DNA from: Meiothermus hypogaeus | GTDB taxonomy: Bacteria; Deinococcota; Deinococci; Deinococcales; Thermaceae | Direction of reading: 5' to 3' | Assembly (NCBI RefSeq): GCF_003574035.1 | Contig: NZ_QWKY01000020.1 | Location: 1-51,617 of the forward strand | DNA: 51,617 nt | Shown here: piece after piece, positions 25,857 through 33,755 of the stretch | Layout: each line of letters starts with the position of its first letter | Numbering within the stretch: position 1 is the stretch's first letter | The notes under the pieces: generated by a model | Told to the model about the DNA's origin: nothing | The model's input: only the letters and a program-made list of their open reading frames with translations | The model's database searches: none | Translations under genes and position numbers: made by a program

Positions 25857-26072
25857 ATGAAGATTGAGTTCCGCGAAAATGGCTCCATCGGCATCGAAAC
25901 GGGCGGTAAGTACGTATTCCGCCAGGGCGACCAGGAAGTGGTCATCGAGAAGGCCAGGGTTTCCCTCTGTCGCTGCGGGCACTCTGGCAACAAACCCTTC
26001 TGCGACGGCTCCCACAAGGCCGCCGGGTTTGTAGCGCCAGCCGCCGTAATCGAGCTAAACACCGACGCCTAG
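25857..26072 (+). CDS. CDGSH iron-sulfur domain protein
   Basis: A 71-residue protein with the CDGSH motif LCRCGHSGNKPFCDGSH. Cys38, Cys40, Cys49 and His53 are the expected ligands of a redox-active 2Fe-2S cluster, as in mitoNEET-type proteins. The N-terminal 35 residues form strands preceding the motif. It is cytosolic, with no signal. The start is set by the leaderless -10 at 25845; there is no ribosome site. It is divergent from the VOC gene and about 100 bp before the aldo/keto reductase gene, which has its own ribosome site. Role likely in electron transfer or cluster handling; the partner is unknown. Confidence 0.9.
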   Translation: MKIEFRENGSIGIETGGKYVFRQGDQEVVIEKARVSLCRCGHSGNKPFCDGSHKAAGFVAPAAVIELNTDA

Positions 26073-26171
26073 CACAGCCAAAGTAGTGCTGCAGGAAAGG
26101 CGGTAGGCGCAAGGAGAGCAAAAACACATTGGGCCTGCCCTCAGGCCATAAGATGGCAGGCGGAGGTTGGC

Positions 26172-27134
26172 ATGCCCATGCGCTATCGCAAACTTGGTCA
26201 GTGGGGCTTGAAGGTTTCGGAAATTTCGCTGGGGGCCTGGGTCACCTACGGCGATGCCGTCAACGACCTCGAGCGCATCAAACAAATCACCCGCATCGCT
26301 TACGAGGGCGGCATCAACTTCTTCGACAACGCCGATGTATACGCCAAGGGCCTGGCCGAGGAGCTGATGAGCAAAGCTCTCCTGGAACAGTTCCCCCGCC
26401 ACGAGCTGGTGCTCTCCAGCAAGGTCTACTGGCCCACCAGCGAGGATGCCAACGGGCGGGGCCTATCGCGCAAGCACGTTCGGGAAAGCCTTGAGCGCAG
26501 CCTGAAGCGCATGGGCACCGACTACCTCGATCTCTACTTCTGCCACCGCTACGACCCCGAAGTGCCCATGGAAGAAATCGTGACCACCATGAGCAATCTG
26601 GTAGAGCGGGGCCTGGTGCTCTACTGGGGCACTTCCGAATGGCCGGCGGCCCGCATTGTCGAAGCGGTGCAGTTTGCCAGGGCCAACGGCCTGCATCCGC
26701 CTGCAGTGGAGCAACCGCAATACTCCATGCTCTACCGCGAACGGGTCGAGCAGGAAATCCTGCCCGAGACCGAGCGCTTTGGGCTGGGCATGGTGGTCTG
26801 GAGCCCCCTGGCCATGGGTATGCTGACCGGGCGCTACGACAAGGGCGTACCCAAAGACAGCCGTTTCGAGCGCTATCCGCAGTTTGGTAACCGCTTCCTG
26901 ACTGACGAAAACGTAAAAAAGGTCAAGGCCCTCAAAAAAGTAGCCGCCGACCTGGGCCTGACCCGTACCCAGCTGGCCCTGGCCTGGGTCTTACGGCAAA
27001 AAGGCCTGAGCAGTGCCATTACCGGGGCCACCAAGCCCGAGCAACTCAAAGAAAGCCTGGGAGCGGCGGGGGTAGACCTGCCCCAGGAGGCCCTGGAGCG
27101 CATCGAGCAGATTCTCGGCAGGGCTCGAGGGTAA
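26172..27134 (+). CDS. Aldo/keto reductase
   Basis: A 320-residue NADPH-dependent oxidoreductase of the AKR family, closest in pattern to the potassium-channel beta-subunit/YghZ branch. The catalytic tetrad is visible: Asp52 (FFDNAD), Tyr57 (VYAKG), Lys84 (LSSKVYW) and His125 (YFCHRYD). The C-terminal TGATKPEQLKESL binds the cofactor phosphate in relatives. GGAGG precedes the ATG by five bases. The physiological carbonyl substrate is unknown; detoxification of aldehydes is a common role. A mobile repeat lies about 100 bp downstream. Confidence 0.92.
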   Translation: MPMRYRKLGQWGLKVSEISLGAWVTYGDAVNDLERIKQITRIAYEGGINFFDNADVYAKGLAEELMSKALLEQFPRHELVLSSKVYWPTSEDANGRGLSRKHVRESLERSLKRMGTDYLDLYFCHRYDPEVPMEEIVTTMSNLVERGLVLYWGTSEWPAARIVEAVQFARANGLHPPAVEQPQYSMLYRERVEQEILPETERFGLGMVVWSPLAMGMLTGRYDKGVPKDSRFERYPQFGNRFLTDENVKKVKALKKVAADLGLTRTQLALAWVLRQKGLSSAITGATKPEQLKESLGAAGVDLPQEALERIEQILGRARG

Positions 27135-27236
27135 TCCAAACACCCTTTTCGAGAGCATTGGCATCAGAACCTGGCTTGCAACATTCGCCTCACAGTTTTC
27201 CAGGTTTCGGCCTTCGGCTCTGGGCCTCCAGCCTCA

Positions 27237-27469
27237 TACCAGATTCGGTTAGTTCGTCACCAAAGGGTGACGAACTAACCCGACCGAAGTTATCCGCGTA
27301 GCGGAGGACGATACCGCCCCTTGGAAGTTATCCGCGTAGCGGAGGGCGATACCGCCCCTTGGAAAGGAGACGCTTTCTTCGCCGACCGTTCGGGAGGGGT
27401 GTGCTCTAGGATTCAAAAGACAACCTATGGGGTTTATTGGTTTTGTAAACTGTCTTTTTGAATCCGGTA
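27237..27469 (+). mobile_element. Short mobile repeat, family A copy 2
   Basis: A 233-bp element with the same ends as the copy at 16737 and a target duplication TCA (27234-27236 and 27470-27472). The right TCA is the TGA stop of the minus-strand glycosyltransferase gene. The 15-bp 5' hairpin (27247-27261 with 27266-27280) differs from copy 1 at four stem positions, each compensated on the other arm. Two 38-bp units occupy 27286-27361. The right hairpin begins GGATTCAAAA (27409) and ends TTTTGAATCC (27465). It sits between convergent genes; no coding potential. Confidence 0.78.
27286..27361 (+). repeat. Two tandem 38-bp units inside repeat family A
   Basis: Each unit starts GAAGTTATCCGCG and ends CCGCCCCTTG. 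Each can form two mini-hairpins, TCCGC(GTA)GCGGA and GGGCG(ATACC)GCCC. The units abut without spacers. The first unit carries a G-to-A change (GAGGACG) that breaks one pair of the second hairpin. Confidence 0.85.
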
Positions 27470-28567
27470 TCACAACGCCAGGATGTACCTGGCCAGGCGA
27501 ACAATATCGTTTTGCAGGTTGAGGGTTTTGCGTTCGGGGGGGCGGCTCTTTAGCTCCCGAATCTTTTCGGCAATCTTGCGGGGCTGGCGGATGTAGTAGC
27601 CCAGCTTCTCGTGCCGAATGAGCTCTACGTTGCCGTGCTCCTGCGGCCATACGTAATCACAAACAATCAAGTCTTTGTGTTGCGAAAGCACCTCGGCAAT
27701 GGTGGCAGGGCCGGCTTTGGAGACTACCACGTTGGACACGTTGATCAGTTCGTACATCTGCTTGGTGAAGCCAAACAGGATCAGGTTGGCAATCTGGTTC
27801 TTTTGCTTGAAGGTCTCGAGCTGCCGGTAGAGCTTTTGGTTGTAGCCACACACCACCACCACATTGATGCCCTCGATTTTGACCAGCTCCCGCACCAGCC
27901 TGTGGCTAATTTTGAGACCCGCTCCACCCCCCGTTAGCAGCACCGTGTAGGGGTGAACCAGGCCCCACTCCTGGCGCAAGCGGGCCACCTCCTCGGGGGC
28001 CAGGGGTTGGTCGTATTTAGGGTCAATCAGGGTCTGGAAGTAGTGAAGGTTTTCCGGGGGAACCCGGTAGCGCCTGGCTATGCTGTAGGCCTCGGGGCTG
28101 GCCACCACATACTGATCTTTGGTGTCGATGAACCAGTACAGGTGGGGGCTGAAAATATCGCTCACTACCGTAAGGGTCTTGGGTTTGTGCTTTCGTACAT
28201 AAGGCAAGCGGCGAAAACCGTGGTTCACCGGATAGCAGTAAATTATCTTATCTGGACGAAACTCCTCCAGGTACTCGTTGATGGCCGGGGCCAGGCGCAT
28301 GCCCAGCACCCGCGCGAAGGACTGGATGGCTGGGCGGGTCTGGTAGAAGGCTTGAAACACGGTAAACAACCAGCGCTGCTTATTAACAGCAAAGTTGTAG
28401 CCGTCCTGGATGGCCTGGGCAATCCAGCGCGGCCCCACATCGAAAAAGTTGAATAGCCGAACCTCGGACTCGGGCTCGAGTTCGGTCAGCAGCTTGTGCA
28501 GGTTCTGGGCCAGGGCAAAGTGCCCACCCCCCGCCTTGGTATAGACCAGAAGAATGCGTTGTGGCAT
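27470..28567 (-). CDS. Glycolipid-type glycosyltransferase (MGDG synthase/MurG-like, GT28)
   Basis: A 365-residue enzyme. It begins RILLVYTKAGGGHFALAQNL, the GGGH acceptor-binding loop of diacylglycerol glucosyl/galactosyltransferases (UgtP/MGD1). It continues with a C-terminal donor domain (VLLTGGGAGLKIS; VVCGYNQKL; GFTKQM; VVSKAGPATIAEVL), where SKAGPATIAE is the nucleotide-sugar site. It probably adds a hexose to a lipid at the inner face of the membrane; Thermaceae glycolipids contain Gal and GlcN, and galE at 13.2 kb could supply substrate. The start is uncertain: GTG 28582, ATG 28576 and ATG 28567 are in frame and none has a clear ribosome site. The stop TGA coincides with the target duplication of the mobile repeat. 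Confidence 0.85.
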   Translation of the reverse strand: MPQRILLVYTKAGGGHFALAQNLHKLLTELEPESEVRLFNFFDVGPRWIAQAIQDGYNFAVNKQRWLFTVFQAFYQTRPAIQSFARVLGMRLAPAINEYLEEFRPDKIIYCYPVNHGFRRLPYVRKHKPKTLTVVSDIFSPHLYWFIDTKDQYVVASPEAYSIARRYRVPPENLHYFQTLIDPKYDQPLAPEEVARLRQEWGLVHPYTVLLTGGGAGLKISHRLVRELVKIEGINVVVVCGYNQKLYRQLETFKQKNQIANLILFGFTKQMYELINVSNVVVSKAGPATIAEVLSQHKDLIVCDYVWPQEHGNVELIRHEKLGYYIRQPRKIAEKIRELKSRPPERKTLNLQNDIVRLARYILAL

Positions 28568-28635
28568 AAGGAGCATGGCCACAGGGCCAGGCCCCTATAG
28601 ATTAGAACATTTTTGGATTGGTATGGTCTGGCACG

Positions 28636-29085
28636 TCAGCGAATCATGCCGAGTCGGTCGAGCCAGCGGACTTTATCGTGCGTGCTGGGCTGGGAGAGGT
28701 CTTTGGCTCCAACCAGGGTTTCGTGCATTTGATCGTAGTCGTCCAGCAGATACCAGGCCTGGGCAATGGCGGCTAGGCTGTACCATTCGTGGTGCACATC
28801 GGACTGCCAGCGGAAGCGGGTCAGGGCCGTGGTCAGGCGCTGCACGGCCTCGTCGGGTTGATGGCGATCCAGAGCACTGACCCCCAGAATCAGCTGGGAC
28901 ATGGCAAAAGCCCTTTCGCTGCCCAGGTTACGGGCTTGCTGTTCAATTTCAAGCCCGAGTTTCCGAACGGTGTGCTGGTACTCGAGGTCATCCTCATGGT
29001 TAACCAACAGTTGCCAGGTTTGAGCAATAAGCGCCTCTACCTTTTCGACCATCACACCACTTTCAACCGTAAACGAAGGGCTCAC
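28636..29085 (-). CDS. TPR-like helical protein, paralogue A
   Basis: A 149-residue helical protein with no catalytic motif. It starts at GTG 29085, six bases after AAGGAG; the in-frame upstream sequence overlaps promoter DNA. The second half, with LGVSALDRHQPDEAVQRLTT and AIAQAWYLLDDYDQMHETL, has TPR spacing and ends HDKVRWLDRLGMIR. It clearly resembles the protein at 29867-30298, which ends GKARWLRWFATN. Such short TPR proteins resemble the sensor/adaptor parts of large regulators; a binding role is inferred. It has its own promoter with a LacI-type operator. Confidence 0.65.
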   Translation of the reverse strand: MSPSFTVESGVMVEKVEALIAQTWQLLVNHEDDLEYQHTVRKLGLEIEQQARNLGSERAFAMSQLILGVSALDRHQPDEAVQRLTTALTRFRWQSDVHHEWYSLAAIAQAWYLLDDYDQMHETLVGAKDLSQPSTHDKVRWLDRLGMIR

Positions 29086-29116
29086 TTCAAACTCCTTTTT
29101 ACTGCAAGAAACGCTA

Positions 29117-29130
29117 TGTAAACGTTTCCA
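29117..29130. promoter_or_regulatory. LacI/CcpA-type operator candidate
   Basis: TGTAAACGTTTCCA (plus) reads TGGAAACGTTTACA on the minus strand, fitting the TGnAAnCGnnnnCA pattern with a central AACGTT. It lies between the -10 and the ribosome site of the TPR gene, a position suited to repression. Confidence 0.5.
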
Positions 29131-29143
29131 CAGCAACCTATCA

Positions 29144-29172
29144 AGTATAGCAACCAGAAGCACCAAAGTACA
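29144..29172 (-). promoter_or_regulatory. Promoter of TPR gene A
   Basis: TATACT (29149-29144) is a good -10. The hexamer 17 bp upstream (29172-29167, TGTACT) is a weak -35. The LacI-type operator lies just downstream. Confidence 0.4.
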
Positions 29173-29347
29173 GGTACCTGCACTTAATATCCGGCGATGC
29201 TGGTATGTCTTGTCTGGGCTTGATTATCGTGCCATCGAAAGAAACCCAAGCTCGAGGAATTGAGAGCTCGATTAGTCAAAAATACACAGCTATTGCACAA
29301 CTATAGTCGAGTTGTGAAAGCGATCCAGCGAAACTGGTGGTCTTGCC

Positions 29348-29746
29348 TCACCCCAGCGGCTGGTGGCACAGCCACACCCCGCTCCGTGCCCGCCAACCCT
29401 CTGGTAATTCAATGGCCTTATGGGGCGGCGGAACTGTGATAACTTTATGCCCGACAATACTAAACTCAATCGTGGTGAACAGCTTGTCGAGCGCCTGACC
29501 CAACGGGCGGGTCTCCAGGGGGCTGAAGCGAAGATGGGGTAACCTGGCCTCCAGGCTTTTGCAACCGGCATAGGGCAACAGCTCGGCCGGGTCGCGCCAA
29601 CGCCGGGGAGGGCCAATAAGCAGTTCGGCCAGCACCAGCGACAATCCTGGGTAGCGCCGCGAAAACTCCTCCGGGTCGAACTCGAGCGAAAGCTCCAGAT
29701 TCACCTCTACGTCTTGCCACACTTCCCGTTTCACAGCACTTGCCAT
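29348..29746 (-). CDS. Hypothetical protein between TPR paralogues
   Basis: A 132-residue protein I do not recognise. It is mixed alpha/beta, with an acidic N-terminus (VWQDVEVNLELSLEFDPEEF) and a C-terminal strand-rich part (FTTIEFSIVGHKVITVPPP). There is no signal peptide or transmembrane helix. The start is the ATG at 29746, with no clear ribosome site. Composition fits the neighbours. It is flanked by the two TPR paralogues on the same strand, and a small CACAACT...AGTTGTG inverted repeat lies just past its stop. Confidence 0.5.
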   Translation of the reverse strand: MASAVKREVWQDVEVNLELSLEFDPEEFSRRYPGLSLVLAELLIGPPRRWRDPAELLPYAGCKSLEARLPHLRFSPLETRPLGQALDKLFTTIEFSIVGHKVITVPPPHKAIELPEGWRARSGVWLCHQPLG

Positions 29747-29818
29747 ACTTCAGCTTGCAACAAAGCCGACGCATGGTCAAGAGCAAATAACCCGTGTCAG
29801 ACGATAAAAACAGCGACA

Positions 29819-29857
29819 CAAGTTTTGACACTCCGGTAGCAAAAGTGTCAAAACTTG
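29819..29857. repeat. 14-bp perfect inverted repeat
   Basis: CAAGTTTTGACACT (29819-29832) and AGTGTCAAAACTTG (29844-29857) are perfect complements across an 11-nt loop. No T run adjoins, so it is not a typical terminator. It lies 10 bp past the stop of TPR paralogue B and before the hypothetical gene on the same strand; operator, mRNA-stability hairpin or weak terminator are possible. Confidence 0.6.
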
Positions 29858-29866
29858 GAAAAAATC

Positions 29867-30298
29867 TCAGTTGGTAGCAAACCAGCGCAGCCAGCGGGCT
29901 TTGCCGGCGAATTCGGCCTGACGCTTGAAGGTGTTTGCCTGGGAGTGGGTCTCGAGGGCCTGCACAGCATCGCCAAGATAGCCCCAGGCCAGGGCAATGG
30001 CTTTCAGGCAAGACCACTGTCCCTGCTCGTCATCCAAAAAGCGATACACTGCCAGCGCCCTCGACAAAAGTACGATGGCTTCGTGGTTATCTCCCCCGTA
30101 GAGGCTGCATACACCCCAGATAAAAAGGCTCTGAGCCCAGGCCCGGTTATTGCCGGAGCGCCGTGCCAGATGCTCTGCCCTGCGTGCCAACACTGCCGCC
30201 TCCAGAGGTTGCTGCTCAAGTTTGAACCAGGCAACTGCGAGCAGTTGTTGCAGATTCTCGCGTTCGGTAGGTTGGTAGGCGTCGGTCAAGGTACTCAT
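29867..30298 (-). CDS. TPR-like helical protein, paralogue B
   Basis: A 143-residue helical protein with TPR-like repeats (FKLEQQPLEAAVLARRAEHL; WGVCSLYGGDNHEAIVLLSR; AIALAWGYLGDAVQALETHS). The second half aligns by eye with paralogue A at 28636 (shared GV.SL, EA...L..AL, W..L.AIA.AW, RWL). No enzyme motif. The start is uncertain: ATG 30298 is used, but TTG 30304 lies 5 nt after TACCCT (30315-30310) and could be a leaderless start. Divergent from the FAD oxidase gene. Confidence 0.6.
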   Translation of the reverse strand: MSTLTDAYQPTERENLQQLLAVAWFKLEQQPLEAAVLARRAEHLARRSGNNRAWAQSLFIWGVCSLYGGDNHEAIVLLSRALAVYRFLDDEQGQWSCLKAIALAWGYLGDAVQALETHSQANTFKRQAEFAGKARWLRWFATN

Positions 30299-30444
30299 TG
30301 CCAAGGGTCAGGGTAGCAGCTTATTCGGGGTTGTTCGGCGCATTCGTCACCAATGGGATTTACGTAACGCTCAGGGTCCTTTTACGGGCTAAATATCACC
30401 AACCCAGGGGGCGGCAAGACACGCTGCCAACCTTCCATTCAGGT

Positions 30445-30450
30445 TAGGCT
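30445..30450 (+). promoter_or_regulatory. Leaderless -10 (TAGGCT)
   Basis: Six bases separate TAGGCT from the ATG at 30457. An in-frame ATG at 30451 directly abuts the hexamer and is therefore unlikely to be the start. Confidence 0.45.
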
Positions 30451-30456
30451 ATGGTC

Positions 30457-31800
30457 ATGCTGGACAGCCTGAAAAACCTCTTACCTCAAAAGGTCAGTAC
30501 CGCCCCCACCGACCTCGAGACCCACGGCAAAGATGAAAGCTACCCTGTGCGCCACCCGCCCCTGGCGGTGGTCTTTGCCGAGAGCCTAACCGACATACAG
30601 ACCACCCTGGCCTGGGCCCGGGAGCACCATCTGCCAGTAATTCCCTTCGGGGCGGGCACCAGCATAGAAGGACACGTTATTCCGCAGGGACGGGCCATCT
30701 CGTTGGATGTTTCCAGGATGAACCGCGTGCTGGAAGTTCGACCCCAGGACTTCATGGCGGTGGTGGAGCCGGGTCTAACCCGTAAGGCCCTGAATGAAGC
30801 CCTCAAGGGCACCGGATTATTCTTTCCAGTAGACCCCGGTGCGGATGCCAGCCTGGGCGGAATGGCGGCCACCAACGCCTCGGGCACTACCACCGTGCGC
30901 TACGGGGGCATGCGGCACAATGTGCTGGCCTTGCAGGTGGTGCTGGCCAATGGCCAGGTACTGGAACTGGGCCGGGGGGTTCGCAAAACCAGCGCCGGCT
31001 ACAACCTCAAGGATTTGTTTATCGGCTCCGAAGGCACCCTGGGCATCATCACGCGGCTCTTCCTAAAGCTGCACCCCATTCCCGAGCACATTCACACCCT
31101 GCGGGTCTTTTTTGACGACCTTTCCGACACGGCCCAGGCCGCTTACGCCGTGATGGCCAGTGGTATGCCGGTGGCCAGGCTGGAGCTGGTGGACGAGGTA
31201 GGTATCCGGGCCATCAATCACTACCTGGGGCGCAGCTACCCAGAAAAACCGGCTTTGTTTGTGGAGTTTCACTCCTCGACTAAAGAAGCCCTGGAAGCCG
31301 AGTCGAGCATGGCGCTGGGGCTGATGCAGGAGACCGGCGCCATCAGCATAGATACTGCCCGCACCCAGGAGGAGCGCACCGCCCAGTGGGAGGCCCGTCA
31401 TCAGGCCTACTGGGCCCTGGTCAACCTGTTTCCCGGCAAGGAGTACCTCTCCACCGATACAGCCGTGCCTATCTCCAGGATGCCTGACCTGGTGGAATAT
31501 TCCAGTCGCCTGCTGCGCGAAATGGGCCTGACCGGCAACATCCTGGGGCACGTGGGCGACGGCAATTTCCACACCCTGGTGGTCTGCGAACCGGGCGACC
31601 CTCGAGCCGAGGTCTTCTCTGAGCGACTGGTAGAGCACACCCTAGCCCTGGGTGGCACCTGCACCGGCGAACACGGGGTGGGGCTGCGCAAGAAAAAATA
31701 CCTCTCCAAAGAACATGGCCCAGCCCTGGACTGGATGCGGCAGATCAAGCAGCTTTTCGACCCCCAAAACCTGCTTAACCCAGGTAAGATTTTTGATTGA
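30457..31800 (+). CDS. FAD-linked oxidase (GlcD / D-lactate dehydrogenase type)
   Basis: A 447-residue FAD enzyme that oxidises a 2-hydroxyacid such as D-lactate or glycolate and passes electrons to the respiratory chain. The PCMH-type FAD domain contains VIPFGAGTSIEGHV, GADASLGGMAATNASG and GYNLKDLFIGSEGTLGIITR. The C-terminal domain has GHVGDGNFH (metal and substrate histidines) and GTCTGEHGVGLRKKKYL. Length and spacing match single-chain D-LDH/GlcD. No GlcE/GlcF partner genes are next to it, which favours a D-LDH-type enzyme. The start is set by the leaderless -10. The HAD phosphatase gene downstream, if a phosphoglycolate phosphatase, would make glycolate, a possible substrate. Confidence 0.88.
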   Translation: MLDSLKNLLPQKVSTAPTDLETHGKDESYPVRHPPLAVVFAESLTDIQTTLAWAREHHLPVIPFGAGTSIEGHVIPQGRAISLDVSRMNRVLEVRPQDFMAVVEPGLTRKALNEALKGTGLFFPVDPGADASLGGMAATNASGTTTVRYGGMRHNVLALQVVLANGQVLELGRGVRKTSAGYNLKDLFIGSEGTLGIITRLFLKLHPIPEHIHTLRVFFDDLSDTAQAAYAVMASGMPVARLELVDEVGIRAINHYLGRSYPEKPALFVEFHSSTKEALEAESSMALGLMQETGAISIDTARTQEERTAQWEARHQAYWALVNLFPGKEYLSTDTAVPISRMPDLVEYSSRLLREMGLTGNILGHVGDGNFHTLVVCEPGDPRAEVFSERLVEHTLALGGTCTGEHGVGLRKKKYLSKEHGPALDWMRQIKQLFDPQNLLNPGKIFD

Positions 31801-32020
31801 TTAACTCCGCTGCCCAGGAATCTGCACACCCCTATACTGCCCAATCAGACGCACTCGGTGCGGGCCGACTCTACCCCTTTCGTAGGGAGGGTTTGGGAGG
31901 ATCTGATCTCAAGCAAAACCCTAAACCAACCTGCAGTTTAATATTGCAAGCCTGCAAACCCACCCTGCCCTCCCCTACGTGGTTGGGAGGGACGGCGCAA
32001 TCTGGGTATGAAGACAGCCA

Positions 32021-32026
32021 TACAAT
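32021..32026 (+). promoter_or_regulatory. Leaderless -10 (TACAAT) before GTG
   Basis: TACAAT is followed by six bases and the GTG at 32033. The 220 bp between the oxidase stop and this hexamer hold no gene; a partial inverted repeat around CGTAGGGAGGG (31880) and CCCTCCCCTACG (31968) is present. Confidence 0.5.
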
Positions 32027-32032
32027 AGCGGG

Positions 32033-32704
32033 GTGTCCGTTACCACCCTGCTCTTCGACCTCGATGGCACCCTCCTGGAAACCGCCCCCGGTATTGTGGG
32101 TTGCTACCGCCATACCTTTCTTCACCTGGGGGTGGAGATTCCCGAGACCTTGGATTTACACGAGTTCATCGGCCCGCCCATGAAAGATAACTTCCGCAGG
32201 CTTCTAGACGAGGCCCAGACAGAAGCCGCGGTGGAAATCTATCGGCAGTGCTACGAGCAGAAGGGCCAATGGCAAGCCAGTGTCTACGCAGGAATCGACC
32301 AGGCCGTCCAAACCCTCTCCACCACCTACCGCTTGATGGTCGCGACCTCCAAACGCAGCGCCTTTGCCCAGCAGATGATGGGGCATTTTGGGCTGGCCCC
32401 CTACTTCAGCGCCATCTACGGTGTAGAGGCTGAGAACCTGTCGGAATCAAAGGCCGCGCTCATCGGGCGCATTCTGCAAGAGCATGGCCTGACCCCTGCC
32501 GAGGTGGTGATGATTGGCGACCGCGCCTTTGACATCCTGGGGGCAAAAGCCCACCAGATGCGCTCCGTGGGGGTTCTATGGGGCTATGGAAGCCCGGGAG
32601 AACTCCAGACCCACGGCGCAGACCTGCTTTGCGAACACCCCCTTCACCTGCCGCAGTGTGTAGCTAGTTTAGGAGGCCCAACCCCGGCGCACAGTGGTTT
32701 TTAG
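32033..32704 (+). CDS. HAD-superfamily phosphatase (phosphoglycolate-phosphatase-like)
   Basis: A 223-residue cytosolic phosphatase. Motif I is FDLDGTL with Asp9 and Asp11, motif II is the MVATSKR region, and the third and fourth motifs are around SESKAALIG and MIGDRAFDILGAKA. The cap domain (residues 18-85) is helical, as in the Gph/pyrophosphatase group. The substrate could be 2-phosphoglycolate or another small phosphate ester. It starts with a GTG on a leaderless -10. Its 3' end overlaps the convergent lipoprotein gene by 41 bp. Confidence 0.85.
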   Translation: MSVTTLLFDLDGTLLETAPGIVGCYRHTFLHLGVEIPETLDLHEFIGPPMKDNFRRLLDEAQTEAAVEIYRQCYEQKGQWQASVYAGIDQAVQTLSTTYRLMVATSKRSAFAQQMMGHFGLAPYFSAIYGVEAENLSESKAALIGRILQEHGLTPAEVVMIGDRAFDILGAKAHQMRSVGVLWGYGSPGELQTHGADLLCEHPLHLPQCVASLGGPTPAHSGF

Positions 32705-33683
32705 GTAGCTTGAACTGGTTCAGGAAGCCGTCCGAGCGCTGCGACATCCAGATGCCGATATCGTTGTGGCGCGAGACGAGCTGTCGGATAGGCCCCCCTG
32801 CCTTGCCAAAGGCATCGGTAAAAAACACTTCGGGTCCGTTCGCGTTGTACCAGTAGACCGGCCCGTGGTAGGACTCGCGGTTACAGCCGCGCAAGCCGGT
32901 AAAGCCCCTGAACACCTGCTCGGTGTAGTGCAACTCGCTCAGGTTGGCGGGGTTCATGGTGGTGATGGGGTCGAAGACGGCAGTGGAAGCAATCACCTCC
33001 GCTTTATCGGCCAGGCGCAGCTTAAAAGCCCAGATTTCGTAGAGTGAGCCGGGGTTTTGGCTGTGGCAGCCGGTTCCGGGGAGGGTCATCACACTGCGGC
33101 CTATGTCGTTGCTGAGGTCGGCGTCGTTCAGGGTAGGGTCACGATCGCAGATGGAGCCCACCAGGCCGGTGTCGGCCATGCCCTGCACGCTCACCCGGTG
33201 CCCGCTAGGGGCTACCAGGTCGAACATCAGGGAGTGCTGGCGCACGCTGTAGCGCCGCACCCCACCGGTGCCCATGTGGGCCACGATGCGGGTGCTGGTC
33301 AGGGCTAGGCGGTCTTCGTCGTTGCGGGTGCCACGGTTGGACACGAACACCTTGAAGCCCTCGTGGGCCTCGGGCATGCCCGCCAGCTTGCCCACGTAGC
33401 CAAAGGGCGGCAGCTCGGGGTTGGCCAGGCTGGTGCGGGGGTCATCGCCGTGTTCGTGCGTGAAGTAGCACTTGTATTCGGGGTCTACCTGGGGATGCCA
33501 GGTGGGATAGAACTCGCCATCGGGGCCCTTGGTCACATAGCTGTTGTGTACCCAGTCGGGGCAGGCTTGCCCTGCTACGGGCGTGGGTTGACCGGGGGGT
33601 GCTACGGGAGGCGTGGCCTCGGGGGAATTACAGGCCAGCAGCAACAACGCCAGAACCCAGAGCTGTGGAGTTTGTTTCTGCAT
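32664..33683 (-). CDS. Lipoprotein of unknown function
   Basis: A 339-residue secreted protein. The chosen ATG has GGAGG upstream and the signal peptide ends VLALLLLAC, a lipobox; a Pro-rich linker follows. The mature part has many His, Trp and Tyr residues (YPTWHPQVDPEYKCYFTHEH near residue 65, and GMPEAHEGFKVF), an even number of Cys and a repeated DxxD pattern; I know no named family. Metal binding through the HEHGDD cluster is possible but unproven. Its 3' end overlaps the convergent phosphatase gene. The next gene upstream on this strand is the YceI-like gene. Confidence 0.7.
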   Translation of the reverse strand: MQKQTPQLWVLALLLLACNSPEATPPVAPPGQPTPVAGQACPDWVHNSYVTKGPDGEFYPTWHPQVDPEYKCYFTHEHGDDPRTSLANPELPPFGYVGKLAGMPEAHEGFKVFVSNRGTRNDEDRLALTSTRIVAHMGTGGVRRYSVRQHSLMFDLVAPSGHRVSVQGMADTGLVGSICDRDPTLNDADLSNDIGRSVMTLPGTGCHSQNPGSLYEIWAFKLRLADKAEVIASTAVFDPITTMNPANLSELHYTEQVFRGFTGLRGCNRESYHGPVYWYNANGPEVFFTDAFGKAGGPIRQLVSRHNDIGIWMSQRSDGFLNQFKLPKNHCAPGLGLLN

Positions 33684-33755
33684 AGAAACCTCCAGGTTCG
33701 AGGTTATCAAGCCTCCCCAAGGCGAAGTTCAAGGGGGCCTTTAGCTTTGTTTTAC

